Shown here piece after piece: positions 25,769 to 35,227 of a DNA stretch of 64,000 nt; position 1 is the first letter of the stretch, and each line of letters begins with the position of its first letter. The stretch is from NCBI GenBank assembly GCA_902774365.1, contig CACYHX010000011.1:1-64000 (forward strand), in the 5' to 3' direction. Origin of the DNA: an uncultured Bacteroidia bacterium (GTDB lineage Bacteria > Bacteroidota > Bacteroidia > Bacteroidales > F082). The notes beneath the pieces are model-generated. The model did not search any database, was not told where the DNA came from, and saw only the letters and a list, made by a program, of their open reading frames with translations. The translations under genes and the position numbers were made by a program.

Positions 25769-27105
25769 CACTTGAACATGTCCAGATTCGGGACCTCGAA
25801 GATGGCACCTGAGAGCAGGAACCACACGGCAAACAGCGTGAGGAGGATGTTGAACACCTGGCCGATGATGTAGAGCCAGAGCACCTTGCCGCCTTGCATC
25901 TGCTTGAAGAGGGTCTTGAAGTTGGTGTCGAGGCCGATGCTGGTGAAAGCCAGCACGAAGGCCCAGTTCTTGTATTGGTCGAGGACGCCGTTGATGGCTT
26001 TCACGTCACCGCCGAGAGGCTTGACGATGAAAGAGGCGACCAGAGAAGCCACGAAGAAACCGATGATGAACTTCGGGAAACGGGTCCAAATCTCGCCGGC
26101 ACCGACCTTTTGGTTCGGGTCCTTGTCGACCTTGGTGGCGAAGAAGATGGCCACGAAGAAGGCGATGAAGCCGATGAGGATGTTTTGGATCATCTTGACC
26201 ATCGAGGCGACTTGCTCAGCTTCTTCACCGAGGGCACTACCTGCCAGCACCACAGCACCTGTCGAGTCGACGGTGCCGCCGATGAGGGCGCCGCCCATCA
26301 TCTGGTTCATGCCGCAGGCACGGATGATCATAGGCTCGAACACCATCATCAGGATAGTGAAGATGATGGAGATGGAGATGGCCAAAGAGAGGTCTTCCTT
26401 CTTGGCCTTGGCTGCTGCACCCGTGGCGATGGCGGCACTGGTACCGCACACCGAGGTGGCCGATGCCAGCGTGATGACCAAAGGCTTGTTGTCGATCTTC
26501 AGGACCTTGGTACCGAGCCACCACATGAAGATGATGACGATGGGCGTCACGATCCATGCGATGCCGAGGCCATAGAGGCCGAACTTGGCGATGTTGCTGA
26601 ACAGCACCGAGAAGCCCATGATGACCAAACCCGTCTTGATGTAGAACTCCGTGCGGATGGCGGGTCTCAGCCATTGGGGCGTGCCTACGGTGTTGGAGAT
26701 GAGCAGGCCGATGAGCAAGGCCCAGAAAGCCCATTCGAGGTACATCTTAAGGGTGTATTCGGCGCTGATCATGCGTACGACGACACAGATGAGGAACAGC
26801 ACGACGAAGGCAGGGATGAACTTGCCGATCTTCTCACCTTGCAACTTGATGCCGAGGCCAAACAAGATGCCCGTCACCAAGAAGGTGCGGAGCAACTTAA
26901 TCCAGAACTCGCCGTTGAATTGGGCGGCAAGCGATTTCTTTTCTTCCACGTTCTCCCACCAGTGCCAGGTGCCGAACTTGGCGGCGGAGAAATCGAATGA
27001 ACCAGTCAGTACGGCGATGCAGGCCACGGCGATGACGATGAAGCCAATCCACACGGCCAGCCAGTCTTCTTTCTTCCAAAGATTGGAAATATTATTGTTA
27101 GCCAT
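25768..27105 (-). CDS. YeiH-family putative sulfate exporter
   Basis: A 445-residue inner-membrane protein of about ten or more helices. Family signatures: a conserved central TSVCGTSAAIATGAAAKA, then ALIGGTVDSTGAVVLAG, and a late FTSIGLDTNFKTLF. These match the Cons_hypoth698/YeiH family, annotated as putative sulfate exporters, with physiological substrate poorly established. Start at MANNNISNLW (ATG 27105); an upstream TTG is less likely. Flanked by a beta-barrel porin gene and a small membrane protein, suggesting one transport unit across both membranes. Confidence 0.85.
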   Translation of the reverse strand: MANNNISNLWKKEDWLAVWIGFIVIAVACIAVLTGSFDFSAAKFGTWHWWENVEEKKSLAAQFNGEFWIKLLRTFLVTGILFGLGIKLQGEKIGKFIPAFVVLFLICVVVRMISAEYTLKMYLEWAFWALLIGLLISNTVGTPQWLRPAIRTEFYIKTGLVIMGFSVLFSNIAKFGLYGLGIAWIVTPIVIIFMWWLGTKVLKIDNKPLVITLASATSVCGTSAAIATGAAAKAKKEDLSLAISISIIFTILMMVFEPMIIRACGMNQMMGGALIGGTVDSTGAVVLAGSALGEEAEQVASMVKMIQNILIGFIAFFVAIFFATKVDKDPNQKVGAGEIWTRFPKFIIGFFVASLVASFIVKPLGGDVKAINGVLDQYKNWAFVLAFTSIGLDTNFKTLFKQMQGGKVLWLYIIGQVFNILLTLFAVWFLLSGAIFEVPNLDMFK

Positions 27106-27138
27106 AATTCTCAATTTTCAATTATCAATTATCAATTA
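27106..27138. repeat. Short caattat tandem repeat between transporter and porin genes
   Basis: tcaattttcaattatcaatt and following units, about five 7-8 nt repeats, serving as the A-rich leader of the transporter on the minus strand. Confidence 0.6.
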
Positions 27139-28431
27139 TCAAAACTTATAGCTCAAAATACCGACGACGCGGTGAGAGTTGGTTTTTTCGCCAACGACTT
27201 GTTGTACCAGTGAATAGTCGAGCTTGAAGTTGAGAGACTTCAGTGGCCAGTAGTTGACGCCGACGGTGTAGTAGTTGGTGCTACCCAAGACTTGTGAATT
27301 CTTGTCGCCAGGCTCGAAGTGCTCATAGCGCAGGACGGGCATCAAAGTCTGTTTGCCTTCTTTGCCAAGCTTGAAGTTGTAGCCAGCCACAGCGTAGTAA
27401 CCCTTGCTGAATTGGTATTGCTCGATCGGGTTGTTTTCGTCGTCAACGATGTCGTTGAAGTAACCCGTGGTGCCGTTGAGGTATTCGCCACGGATGACGA
27501 GTTTGCCGTCGTTGTATTGTGCGCCGGCAGCCCAACGGTTACGGGTGCAGTTGTCGTTGTCGTCCTTCGTGTATTTGCCATAATAATACGAACCGCTCAG
27601 GGTGAGGTTCTTCAGGCCAGGATGCACTTCGAGACGCCCAACGATATCCTTGCGGTTGTTATTGTCGAGGCCCTTTTCGTTCTTCTTGAAATTGACGGGG
27701 CCATTGCCATTGAACACGCCAATGGAATAGTTGACAATCGAATATTCTTTGCTTTTAATGTAGAAGAGGTCACCGGTTGCCATGATACCGATGTCGCGGC
27801 CGAGACCGCCGACGCCACAAACGTCACTGTAACCGACAAGGCTTTGGATGCCTTCACCGTAGTCGAAGATTTCGAGGCTGACGGGGTTGATCGGACTTTC
27901 GATGGAGAATGGAGTCTTGAACTGACCGACTTGGATGGCAAATTCCTTGCAGGGTTTGTACTTGAGGAAGGCGTCGACAAGGAATGGCGAGTTGACGAAA
28001 TCGCCTTGGATTTTGTAAGTCAAACCTTTGAAAAGGGTGCCGCTCACCGACAGACGCACGCGGCGCATCCTGAAGGTATTGCTCGTCAGCTCACCTTCGT
28101 CGCTCAGGTTGGCTTGGTACATGCCTTGCACGAAACCCGAAAGTTGAATGTAATCACCGAGTTTCGGTTTGTCCTTTTCGGGCTTCTCTGGTGTTTCGGC
28201 TGGTTTGGCCTGATGCTGCTCCACGGGCTTCACTTGAGGCTTAATATCGGATTGGGGCTTGTTAAGTTTTTCTTGTTCAATCCTGATTTTTTCGGCCTCT
28301 TGCTTTTCTTTTATTTCGGCCTCGTTCTTTTGAGGGTTTTGCTGGGGCTTGACAGGCTTCACTTGTGCGTTCATACACAACGGAATGGCTAAAAGCAACA
28401 TCCCGACGATAATGCGAAATTTGTGTTTCAT
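27139..28431 (-). CDS. Outer-membrane porin of the phosphate-selective (OprO/OprP) type
   Basis: A 430-residue beta-barrel protein. Start MKHKFRIIVGMLLLAIPLCMNAQ gives a Sec signal. Residues about 25-95 form a charged, Pro/Gln/Lys-rich periplasmic stretch with a coiled-coil-like EAEIKEKQEAEKIRIEQEK-type segment. The barrel begins at YIQLSGFVQGMYQ and shows the family motif FRMRRVRLSVSG and VGQFKTPFSIE, ending in a C-terminal VVGILSYKF strand. Probably exports or admits anions together with the YeiH-type transporter encoded 34 nt downstream. The long N-terminal extension is unusual compared with classic OprP. Confidence 0.85.
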   Translation of the reverse strand: MKHKFRIIVGMLLLAIPLCMNAQVKPVKPQQNPQKNEAEIKEKQEAEKIRIEQEKLNKPQSDIKPQVKPVEQHQAKPAETPEKPEKDKPKLGDYIQLSGFVQGMYQANLSDEGELTSNTFRMRRVRLSVSGTLFKGLTYKIQGDFVNSPFLVDAFLKYKPCKEFAIQVGQFKTPFSIESPINPVSLEIFDYGEGIQSLVGYSDVCGVGGLGRDIGIMATGDLFYIKSKEYSIVNYSIGVFNGNGPVNFKKNEKGLDNNNRKDIVGRLEVHPGLKNLTLSGSYYYGKYTKDDNDNCTRNRWAAGAQYNDGKLVIRGEYLNGTTGYFNDIVDDENNPIEQYQFSKGYYAVAGYNFKLGKEGKQTLMPVLRYEHFEPGDKNSQVLGSTNYYTVGVNYWPLKSLNFKLDYSLVQQVVGEKTNSHRVVGILSYKF

Positions 28432-28470
28432 AGTAGTAGATTTTAATAACGTTTTCAATTTTTGACGCGG

Positions 28471-28478
28471 CAAAAGTA
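28471..28478 (-). promoter_or_regulatory. -7 box for the porin operon
   Basis: The minus strand reads TACTTTTG, 40 nt before the porin ATG. Confidence 0.55.
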
Positions 28479-28557
28479 GTAAAAATACCGATAGTAAGTA
28501 TATTTACTATTTCTTTTTGCTAAATAATTTTTGAAAGCATGTCATATTGAACCTAAC

Positions 28558-28602
28558 CACGGATGTCATACCGAGCCCAAAGGGCGAGTGTATCTATCCG
28601 TG
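28558..28602. repeat. Dispersed stem-loop element, copy B
   Basis: Opposite orientation to copy A (4544-4603). The core 28563-28597 contains the hairpin gccc-ttt-gggc where copy A has acct-aa-aggt, with identical 12-nt flanks. Outer arms are cacggat / atccgtg. It sits between idi and the porin promoter. Confidence 0.7.
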
Positions 28603-28617
28603 ACAAGATAAGCGTAT

Positions 28618-29139
28618 CTACGCCTTCAAAACTTCGGCGTGATGCGTCATCTCTTCAAAGGTGATCTTGAACCACTCGGTGTAATGCTCGGGGTGCAATC
28701 GTAGGTCCTCCGAAAGGTCGTCGAGGCTCATGTATTTCCACGACTCCACCTCCTCGGGGTTGATTTCCGGGATGTCGTCGCTTTGCCCGATGAAGACATG
28801 GTCGAACTCGTGTTCGGTCAGGCCTTCGCCGACGTATGCCTTATATACAAAGGTGTAGACCTCGTGCATCTCACAGGTCATGCCCATCTCTTCCATAAGA
28901 CGGCGCGAGGTGGCCTCTTCGAGGGTCTCGCCAGCGCGGGGATGGCTGCAACAGGTGTTGGTCCACAGGCCGGGGGAGTGGTACTTCGACAAGGCCCGTT
29001 GCTGCATCAGCAGCTCGCCTTTCGTGTTGAAGATGAACACAGAGAAGGCACGGTGAAGATGTGGCGTCACATGTGCCGCCTGCTTCTCCATCAGCCCGAT
29101 GGGGTTGTCTTGTTCGTCGACGAGGATGACTTGTTCCAT
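28618..29139 (-). CDS. idi: Isopentenyl-diphosphate delta-isomerase, type I
   Basis: A 173-residue Nudix-fold enzyme interconverting isopentenyl and dimethylallyl diphosphate for isoprenoid synthesis. Start MEQVILVDEQDNPIG; signatures are HRAFSVFIFN, the catalytic cysteine segment WTNTCCSHPR, the Nudix-like helix ATSRRLMEEMG and the acidic EHEFDHVF. Metal ligands His and Glu are present. The ATG shares a base with the ychF stop, so the two are translationally coupled. Standard length. Confidence 0.95.
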   Translation of the reverse strand: MEQVILVDEQDNPIGLMEKQAAHVTPHLHRAFSVFIFNTKGELLMQQRALSKYHSPGLWTNTCCSHPRAGETLEEATSRRLMEEMGMTCEMHEVYTFVYKAYVGEGLTEHEFDHVFIGQSDDIPEINPEEVESWKYMSLDDLSEDLRLHPEHYTEWFKITFEEMTHHAEVLKA

Positions 29140-30209
29140 CACACGTTGAATCTGATGTTGAGAATGTCACCATCCTGCACGACGTAGGTCTTACCCTCCA
29201 CGCGGAACTTACCTGCTTCCTTGACGGCGGCTTCCGAGCCGTATTTCAGGAAGTCCTCGGTGCTCATCACCTCGGCGCGGATGAAGCCACGTTGCAGGTC
29301 GCTGTGGATGGCACCTGCGGCGATGGGGGCGGTGTCGCCCACATGGATGGTCCATGCCCTCGTCTCGTCGGGACCCGTAGTGAAGAACGAATGTAGGTTC
29401 AAGGTGTGGTAGGCCGTGCGGACGAGCTTGTTCACACCAGGCTCGGTCAAACCGGCGTCTTCCATGAAGAGCTGACGGTCGTCGGCGTCGAGTTCGGCGA
29501 TTTCGGCCTCCAACTTGCCTGCCACGACGACCATCTCTTGACCTTCCTTCAAGGCGGCCTTCACGGCATCAGAGTATTTGTTGCCAGTGGTGGCTGATTC
29601 GTCGTCGACGTTGCAGACGTAGATTATGGGCTTGGCTGTGAGCAGCTGTATGTCCTGCACAAACTTCCTGTCTTCCTCGGCCACCTTGGCATCGCGGGCG
29701 TTGCCGAAGTTTTCTAAGGTCTCTTTGTAAACGCTGAGCACGTCGAAGGCTTTCTTGTTGTCCTTCTCGCCGTTTTTCAACAGCTTCTGCACGCGTTCCA
29801 ACTTGCGGGTGACCAAGTCCAGGTCGCGCACTTGCAGTTCAAAATCAACGAGTTCCATGTCGCGCACGGGGTCGACGCTGCCTTCGCTGTGGGGGATGTT
29901 GGGGTCGTCGAAACAACGGAGCACATGAATCAAGGTGTCCATGGTCTGCACCTCGGCCAAAAGCTTGTTGCCCACGCCCTGACCGCCTTTGCTCAGTCCA
30001 GGCAGGTCGACGATTTCGACCGTGGCGGGCACGATGCGCTTCGAGTGAGAGATGTTGTCGATGAGCTTGAGGCGTTCGTCCACCACCTCGCACATGCCGA
30101 TGTTGGATTTGGAGGCAAAGCCGATTTCTGCCTTAGTGTTGGATATACAATTGAATATGGTGGTCTTGCCAACGCTTGAAAGACCTATGATTCCGCAATT
30201 GAGTGACAT
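29139..30209 (-). CDS. ychF: Redox-regulated ATPase YchF
   Basis: A 356-residue Obg-family P-loop protein that prefers ATP. Motifs: G1 GLSSVGKTT (9-17), G3 DLPGLSKGGQGVGNKLL, an altered G4 with NVDD instead of NKxD, and a C-terminal TGS domain ending VQDGDILNIRFNV. Ribosome-associated, linked to translation and oxidative stress responses. Own promoter at 30233; idi follows directly. Confidence 0.96.
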   Translation of the reverse strand: MSLNCGIIGLSSVGKTTIFNCISNTKAEIGFASKSNIGMCEVVDERLKLIDNISHSKRIVPATVEIVDLPGLSKGGQGVGNKLLAEVQTMDTLIHVLRCFDDPNIPHSEGSVDPVRDMELVDFELQVRDLDLVTRKLERVQKLLKNGEKDNKKAFDVLSVYKETLENFGNARDAKVAEEDRKFVQDIQLLTAKPIIYVCNVDDESATTGNKYSDAVKAALKEGQEMVVVAGKLEAEIAELDADDRQLFMEDAGLTEPGVNKLVRTAYHTLNLHSFFTTGPDETRAWTIHVGDTAPIAAGAIHSDLQRGFIRAEVMSTEDFLKYGSEAAVKEAGKFRVEGKTYVVQDGDILNIRFNV

Positions 30210-30232
30210 ATTGATGTGTTTTTAATTCGCTG

Positions 30233-30240
30233 CAAAAGTA
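30233..30240 (-). promoter_or_regulatory. -7 box for ychF-idi
   Basis: The minus strand reads TACTTTTG, about 24 nt before the ychF ATG. Confidence 0.6.
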
Positions 30241-30248
30241 ATAAATAT

Positions 30249-31055
30249 TTATCGTCTATCGCCTGCACCCCAGTCGATATGTTTGTACTCCGAGTCGTAG
30301 CCGTGGATGGCTTGGCGTATTTGGTATTCCAAGTCGGCCGTCTTCGCTTCCTGGGCTTGCTTGCGAGAGTTCTCTTGTTGTTTGTTGATGTATTTCAGGC
30401 CGAGTTTCCACAGCTTGATGTCGCCCCAGATGAATACAAAGTAAATGAGCGTCCCGATAAGGGGATTGAGGTATTGGGTGATCATCAGCATCCAGTCGAA
30501 GAGGCCGTGGGCGGTCATGGCCAACAGAAGGCCTGTCAACATATAGGTGCCGCGCTTTTCGGGATGGAACTTCGCCAGGGAGAGGAAGTAGCCGAGCACC
30601 ACGCCAAACAGGAAATGCCCTGGCACCGAAATCAATGCACGGACCACGCCTGTGCTGAAACCGAAGGAGAACACGTACTCGATGTTTTCAACGCAAGCGA
30701 AACCGAGGCCGATGAAAGAGGCGTAGACGATGCCGTCGAAGTATTCGTCGAAGTTCTTGTCACGCCAGATGAATATCATGAAAATGATGAACTTACATAG
30801 TTCTTCAGGAATGCCGGCCTCCATGAAGGCAGAGAAGAACACGGTTTGTGCCAAGAAGGTCTCGCCCAATGCAAGGTCCAGCATGGTGACAATGATGATG
30901 TCCAAAGGAATGGCAATCATGCCGCCGATAAAGGCTTTGATGAGCGATTTGACTGGCTCTTTCTGGTACTTGTCCTGACGATAGATGAAAACCATCAAAA
31001 GGACGACAGGAAGGATGGCAATGCCGAGCAGAAGAAGATAGTAAAGAAAAGCCAT
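30249..31055 (-). CDS. PrsW-family intramembrane metalloprotease
   Basis: A 268-residue polytopic inner-membrane protein with the PrsW motifs: GIPEELCKF (Glu84, Glu85, Lys88), [17 protein letters not shown] (His147) and AHGLFDW (His183). In Bacillus, PrsW clips an anti-sigma factor; here the substrate is unknown. After the last helix comes a Lys/Gln-rich cytosolic tail of about 50 residues. Divergent from guaA with a shared 70-nt promoter region. Confidence 0.88.
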   Translation of the reverse strand: MAFLYYLLLLGIAILPVVLLMVFIYRQDKYQKEPVKSLIKAFIGGMIAIPLDIIIVTMLDLALGETFLAQTVFFSAFMEAGIPEELCKFIIFMIFIWRDKNFDEYFDGIVYASFIGLGFACVENIEYVFSFGFSTGVVRALISVPGHFLFGVVLGYFLSLAKFHPEKRGTYMLTGLLLAMTAHGLFDWMLMITQYLNPLIGTLIYFVFIWGDIKLWKLGLKYINKQQENSRKQAQEAKTADLEYQIRQAIHGYDSEYKHIDWGAGDRR

Positions 31056-31072
31056 ACTTTCAATCTTTTCTG

Positions 31073-31080
31073 CAAAAATA
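31073..31080 (-). promoter_or_regulatory. -7 box for the PrsW gene
   Basis: The minus strand reads TATTTTTG, 18 nt before the ATG. Confidence 0.55.
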
Positions 31081-31102
31081 CGGTTTTATCGTGAAAAAAG
31101 CC

Positions 31103-31110
31103 TATTTTTG
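31103..31110 (+). promoter_or_regulatory. -7 box for guaA
   Basis: TATTTTTG, 17 nt before the ATG at 31127. It rules out the in-frame start at 31091. Confidence 0.6.
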
Positions 31111-31126
31111 CACAAAATTTTCGATT

Positions 31127-32701
31127 ATGCAAGAAATGATCCTCATTCTTGATTTCGGTTCGCAGGTGACCCAACTCATTGGGCGCCGCCTCCGCGAACT
31201 GAATGTCTATTGCGAAATCCATCCCTTCAACAAGATTCCCTCCATCGGCCCTAATGTCAAGGGCGTCATCCTCAGCGGCAGCCCGTTCTCGGTGCGTGAC
31301 GAGAAGGCGCCTGTTGCCGACTTGTCGAACATCAAGGGTAAACTGCCTCTGCTTGGTATTTGCTATGGCGCGCAGTTCATCTCGCAGCATTTCGGTGGCG
31401 AGGTCAACGGCAGCATCGCCCGCGAATATGGCCGTGCCATGCTGACGGTGGTCGACGAGGCCTCGCCGTTGTTCAAGGGAGTAAGCAAGACGAGCCAGGT
31501 GTGGATGAGCCATGGCGACACCATCGCCAAGTTGCCCGCTGGTGCTCGTGTCATCGCCTCGACCGACGATGTGGAGAACGCCGCCTATAAGATTGACGGC
31601 GAGGTGACCTACGCCGTGCAGTTCCACCCCGAGGTGTTCCACACCAAGGAAGGCCCGCAGATGCTGGCCAACTTTGCATTGGGTATCTGTGGCTGCAAGG
31701 GCGACTGGACGCCTGACTCCTTCATCGACAACACCGTGGCTAGCCTGAAGCAGCAGCTGGGCGACGACAAGGTCATCCTCGGCCTCTCGGGTGGCGTCGA
31801 CAGCACCGTGGCCGCCGTGTTGCTCAACAAGGCGATAGGGAAGAACCTCACCTGCATCTTCGTCGACAACGGCTTGCTGCGTAAGAACGAGTTTGAGGAT
31901 GTTCTTGACTCATACAAAGAGATGGGCTTGAACGTCATCGGCGTTCATGCCGGACCGCTCTTCCTCCAGAAGTTGGCTGGTGTCACCGACCCCGAGGCTA
32001 AGCGTAAGGCCATCGGCTCTACTTTCATTGACGTGTTTGACGCTGAGGCCCAAAAGATTGAAGGCGCACGTTGGCTTGCCCAAGGCACCATCTATCCCGA
32101 TGTCATCGAGAGTGTGAGTGTCAACGGGCCGAGTTGCAAGATCAAGTCGCACCATAACGTGGGTGGCTTGCCCGAGAAGATGAACCTGAAGATTGTGGAG
32201 CCGCTGCGTTCCCTCTTCAAGGACGAGGTGCGCCGTGTGGGCCGTGCCTTGGGCATCAAGCGTGAGTTGATAGGTCGCCATCCCTTCCCAGGGCCGAGCC
32301 TCGGCATCCGTATCTTGGGCGAGGTCACCGAGGAGAAACTCCGCATCCTCCGCGATGCCGATGACATCTTCATCAAAGGCTTGCGCAACTGGCCCTGCGA
32401 CCTGCCGAGTGCTTCGTATCCGAATGAGATGGCCGACAACCTCTACGACAGCATCTGGCAGGCTGGCACCATGCTCCTGCCTGTGAAGTCGGTGGGCGTG
32501 ATGGGCGACGAACGCAGTTATGAGTACACCATCGCCTTGCGCGCCGTGATTTCCACTGATGGCATGACCGCCGACTGGGTGCATCTGCCCTACGAGTTCA
32601 TGGCCAAGGTGTCGAACGATATTATTAATAAGGTGAAGGGTGTCAACCGCGTGTGTTACGACATCTCTTCGAAGCCACCGGCGACGATTGAATGGGAGTG
32701 A
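31127..32701 (+). CDS. guaA: GMP synthase (glutamine-hydrolysing)
   Basis: A 524-residue enzyme converting XMP to GMP with ATP and glutamine. The class I amidotransferase domain has Cys79 in LLGICYGAQ and His/Glu in VQFHPEVFH. The ATP-pyrophosphatase domain has the P-loop [10 protein letters not shown]. The C-terminal dimerisation domain ends KPPATIEWE, the usual GuaA terminus. Full length. The downstream LysM gene starts about 8 nt after the stop, so co-transcription is likely. Confidence 0.98.
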   Translation: MQEMILILDFGSQVTQLIGRRLRELNVYCEIHPFNKIPSIGPNVKGVILSGSPFSVRDEKAPVADLSNIKGKLPLLGICYGAQFISQHFGGEVNGSIAREYGRAMLTVVDEASPLFKGVSKTSQVWMSHGDTIAKLPAGARVIASTDDVENAAYKIDGEVTYAVQFHPEVFHTKEGPQMLANFALGICGCKGDWTPDSFIDNTVASLKQQLGDDKVILGLSGGVDSTVAAVLLNKAIGKNLTCIFVDNGLLRKNEFEDVLDSYKEMGLNVIGVHAGPLFLQKLAGVTDPEAKRKAIGSTFIDVFDAEAQKIEGARWLAQGTIYPDVIESVSVNGPSCKIKSHHNVGGLPEKMNLKIVEPLRSLFKDEVRRVGRALGIKRELIGRHPFPGPSLGIRILGEVTEEKLRILRDADDIFIKGLRNWPCDLPSASYPNEMADNLYDSIWQAGTMLLPVKSVGVMGDERSYEYTIALRAVISTDGMTADWVHLPYEFMAKVSNDIINKVKGVNRVCYDISSKPPATIEWE

Positions 32702-32709
32702 TATTGAAA

Positions 32710-35082
32710 ATGAACAAGATAATGAAAAATAGAATTCTTTTCTTTTTCTTTTTCCTGATGGGCTTGTTGCTTTCGGGCAATGTGTATGCCCAAGTGCCTT
32801 CCGTGCGTTCCAAGCAAATCACTACGATTAGCGGTAAGGACTATTATATGCACCATGTGAAGCAAGGTGAGACGCTTTGGGGACTTTCAAAGGCCTACAA
32901 TGTTTCTGTTGAAGAACTCGAAGCGCTGAATCCCGAGGTGAAAAAAGGCTTGAAAATTGGTCATGTATTGGGTATTCCCGTGCGTCCCGAAGCAGAGTCC
33001 CAGGTGGACCCCGAGGAGGAAGCACCTAAACCTGTTGTGGTTGAAACCAAGCCTGAGCCGAAAGTGGAGGAGCCTAAGCCGGAACCGGTGGTTGTGGAAC
33101 CTGAACCTGTTGTGACTGAGCCCGAACCAAAGCCTGTTGTGGTTGAACCCAAGCCTCAGCCGAAAGTGGAGGAGCCTAAGCTAGAGCCGGTCGTTGTGGA
33201 ACCAAAGCCGGTGGTGGTCAAGCCAGAGCCTGTTGTGGTTGAGCCTAAAACGGAGGCTGAGCAGCCGGATGTCGTAGAAGTCACCGCTCCAGTGTCGGAA
33301 CGCCCCAACCCCAAAGCTTACTATGACGGCAAGGCACGTGTCGTACAGCCTGGCGAAACCTTATACGACATCGCCAAAGAGTATGGCATCGATGTGGCTG
33401 CGCTTAGGGCGGCCAACCCAGGCATCAGTGATGAGCCTGCTGTAGGGACACGCGTCAACATCCCAGACATCGTCAACGAAAACGACTATATCATTCACAA
33501 CTGTGAGCGCAATGAACGTGTCTCGTCGCTGTTGAAGCGATGGAAAGTGGATGAAAACGATTTTCGCAGGATGAATGTCTCAGTAGGCTCGCATGTTTTC
33601 GTGAATCAAGTGGTGCTGATACCCATCCAGCCGGTTTCCGATTTCTATTGGATTGACGAAATGTCTGGCGACGTCGTTGAGAATGACGAAGAGCAGCCTT
33701 CCGAGGAAACGGTCATAACGATCCAAGAGGAAGCGGCGCAAAGCATATTCAACGATGACTTTGAGGCATCAGAACAATGCACTGCCGACCCTCAAAACGC
33801 AATGAGGCGTTACAAGGTGGCCTTGATGGTGCCGCTCTATTTGAACGATGTGAGCGGACTCGATATGACGAAGGAGAATCTGCCTCGACTACACAAGGCC
33901 CGTTCTTTGTCGTTCGTGCAGTATTATGAAGGCTTTATGATGGCCGTTGAGACGCTGGAAAGAGAGGGACTGAGGATGGATCTCACCGTCATCGATGTGA
34001 CCGACAACGTGTCTACTGCTGAACGTGCGCTTTCGCAAATCCGTGGTATGGATTTGGATTTGATTGTGGGGCCCTTCTTCGGCAAGTCGTTTGCCGTGGT
34101 GGAGGAATATGCCAAGGAACAAAATATCGTGGTGGTCAACCCGCTCTCGACGCGCGAATCCGTCATCGTCAACAACCCGAATGTGGTGAAGGTGAAGCCT
34201 GGAGAGTTGGGCCAAATCATGACCATTTCGAATTTGGTCAAGAATCTATATGATGATGCCAATGTGTTCATTGTCAGCAAGGAAAGATGCGCCGACACGG
34301 CTTTCCTAAACCAGTTGGAATATCATCTTAACCATGCTGTAAATGATGAGGTGAAGGTTTCTGGCGACGAGTTCTTGCATTTTGCCCGCAACGAGAGCGA
34401 GCGCCTCGAAATGGGTAGCCGCATGGTGAAGACCGTCGAAGTGGAAGGACAGGTGTATTCTACCGACGACTTCAAAAACGGTAACGCCAACGAGGTGGTG
34501 TTGGCTAACCCAGTGAAACGCTATCCTTACAGCGAAATCAGCAAGGTGAAGTCGCAGCTCTCGGGTGTGAGAAACAACGTGATTGTGGCTTATGGCGACG
34601 ACAATGTGTTTGCCACGCAGATGCTGAATAGCCTGGCGAAGGAGACCGACCGTTTCCCCATCACGTTGGTGTGTGCCCCTGATTGGGCTAAGTTCGAGAA
34701 ACTGCTGGTCGAAAACCTGTTGCAGATGAACGCCATCTATCTTGGCGATGGCTTCGTCGACTATAAGAGTGAGGCCGCAAAGCAGTTTGTGAGAAAGTTT
34801 AGGTCGAAGTATGCCGCCGAACCCCAGGACTATGCCTTCGAGGGCTACGATATGGCTATGTTCTTCCTCAGCGCATTGATGCGCTACGGTGACGACATGA
34901 TGGATTGCCTCAACTGCTGTGATGTGCCGCTGTTGCACTCCCAATTCCGTTTCTTCAACCGTGACTACCTGAAGGAGGGGAGAAGCAATGGTCGTGAAAA
35001 CCAATATTGGAGTGTCTATCAATATGATAGCGATTTGATTGAGTTGAGACCTGTCGACCCTTTCAAAAAGATGGTGGAATAA
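32710..35082 (+). CDS. LysM-repeat protein fused to a type 1 periplasmic-binding domain
   Basis: A 790-residue exported protein (signal from MKNRILFFFFFLMGLLL; starts at 32692, 32710 or 32722 are all possible). LysM 1 is at about 50-95 (KQGETLWGLSKAYNVS), followed by a roughly 85-residue Pro/Val/Glu/Lys linker of PKPVVVEP-type repeats, LysM 2 (QPGETLYDIAKEYGID), a weaker LysM 3, then from YKVALMVPLYL a substrate-binding-protein type 1 fold (VGPFFGKSFAVVEEYAKE, VVNPLSTRES). It should bind peptidoglycan and sense or hold a ligand, or serve as a lipoprotein-like cell-wall factor as in LpoA, which has the same binding fold. The ligand is unknown. Confidence 0.78.
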   Translation: MNKIMKNRILFFFFFLMGLLLSGNVYAQVPSVRSKQITTISGKDYYMHHVKQGETLWGLSKAYNVSVEELEALNPEVKKGLKIGHVLGIPVRPEAESQVDPEEEAPKPVVVETKPEPKVEEPKPEPVVVEPEPVVTEPEPKPVVVEPKPQPKVEEPKLEPVVVEPKPVVVKPEPVVVEPKTEAEQPDVVEVTAPVSERPNPKAYYDGKARVVQPGETLYDIAKEYGIDVAALRAANPGISDEPAVGTRVNIPDIVNENDYIIHNCERNERVSSLLKRWKVDENDFRRMNVSVGSHVFVNQVVLIPIQPVSDFYWIDEMSGDVVENDEEQPSEETVITIQEEAAQSIFNDDFEASEQCTADPQNAMRRYKVALMVPLYLNDVSGLDMTKENLPRLHKARSLSFVQYYEGFMMAVETLEREGLRMDLTVIDVTDNVSTAERALSQIRGMDLDLIVGPFFGKSFAVVEEYAKEQNIVVVNPLSTRESVIVNNPNVVKVKPGELGQIMTISNLVKNLYDDANVFIVSKERCADTAFLNQLEYHLNHAVNDEVKVSGDEFLHFARNESERLEMGSRMVKTVEVEGQVYSTDDFKNGNANEVVLANPVKRYPYSEISKVKSQLSGVRNNVIVAYGDDNVFATQMLNSLAKETDRFPITLVCAPDWAKFEKLLVENLLQMNAIYLGDGFVDYKSEAAKQFVRKFRSKYAAEPQDYAFEGYDMAMFFLSALMRYGDDMMDCLNCCDVPLLHSQFRFFNRDYLKEGRSNGRENQYWSVYQYDSDLIELRPVDPFKKMVE

Positions 35083-35128
35083 GGGAATGAAGAAGGGTAA
35101 AAGAGGAAAATGAAAATATTTCAAATTA

Positions 35129-35161
35129 ATTTGGAATTGTTCAAATAAAAGTCCTACATTT
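35129..35161 (+). promoter_or_regulatory. Promoter of gdhA
   Basis: TTTG at 35129-35132, 21 nt, then TACATTTG at 35154-35161. Leader of about 60 nt, A-rich near the ATG. Confidence 0.6.
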
Positions 35162-35227
35162 GCACCGCTTTCTAAAAGCAGTAAACTTTCTAACACAAAT
35201 AATAAACCTTTAATTAAAGACAAAAAA

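Noticed and set aside
25894..27000. 368-codon plus-strand open frame
   Set aside because: Antisense to the YeiH-type gene, His/Glu/Asp-rich low-complexity translation, no promoter; a shadow of a GC-rich real gene.
27319..28392. 357-codon plus-strand open frame
   Set aside because: Antisense to the porin gene, whose signal peptide, barrel motif and promoter are all in place.
31091..31126. Earlier in-frame start for guaA
   Set aside because: It would translate through the TATTTTTG promoter box and adds a non-homologous tail; [13 protein letters not shown] is the normal family start.
33000..33260. Short spaced DNA repeats that could suggest a CRISPR array
   Set aside because: They encode the in-frame PKPVVVEP linker of the LysM protein; unit length and spacing are irregular and there are no unique spacers.
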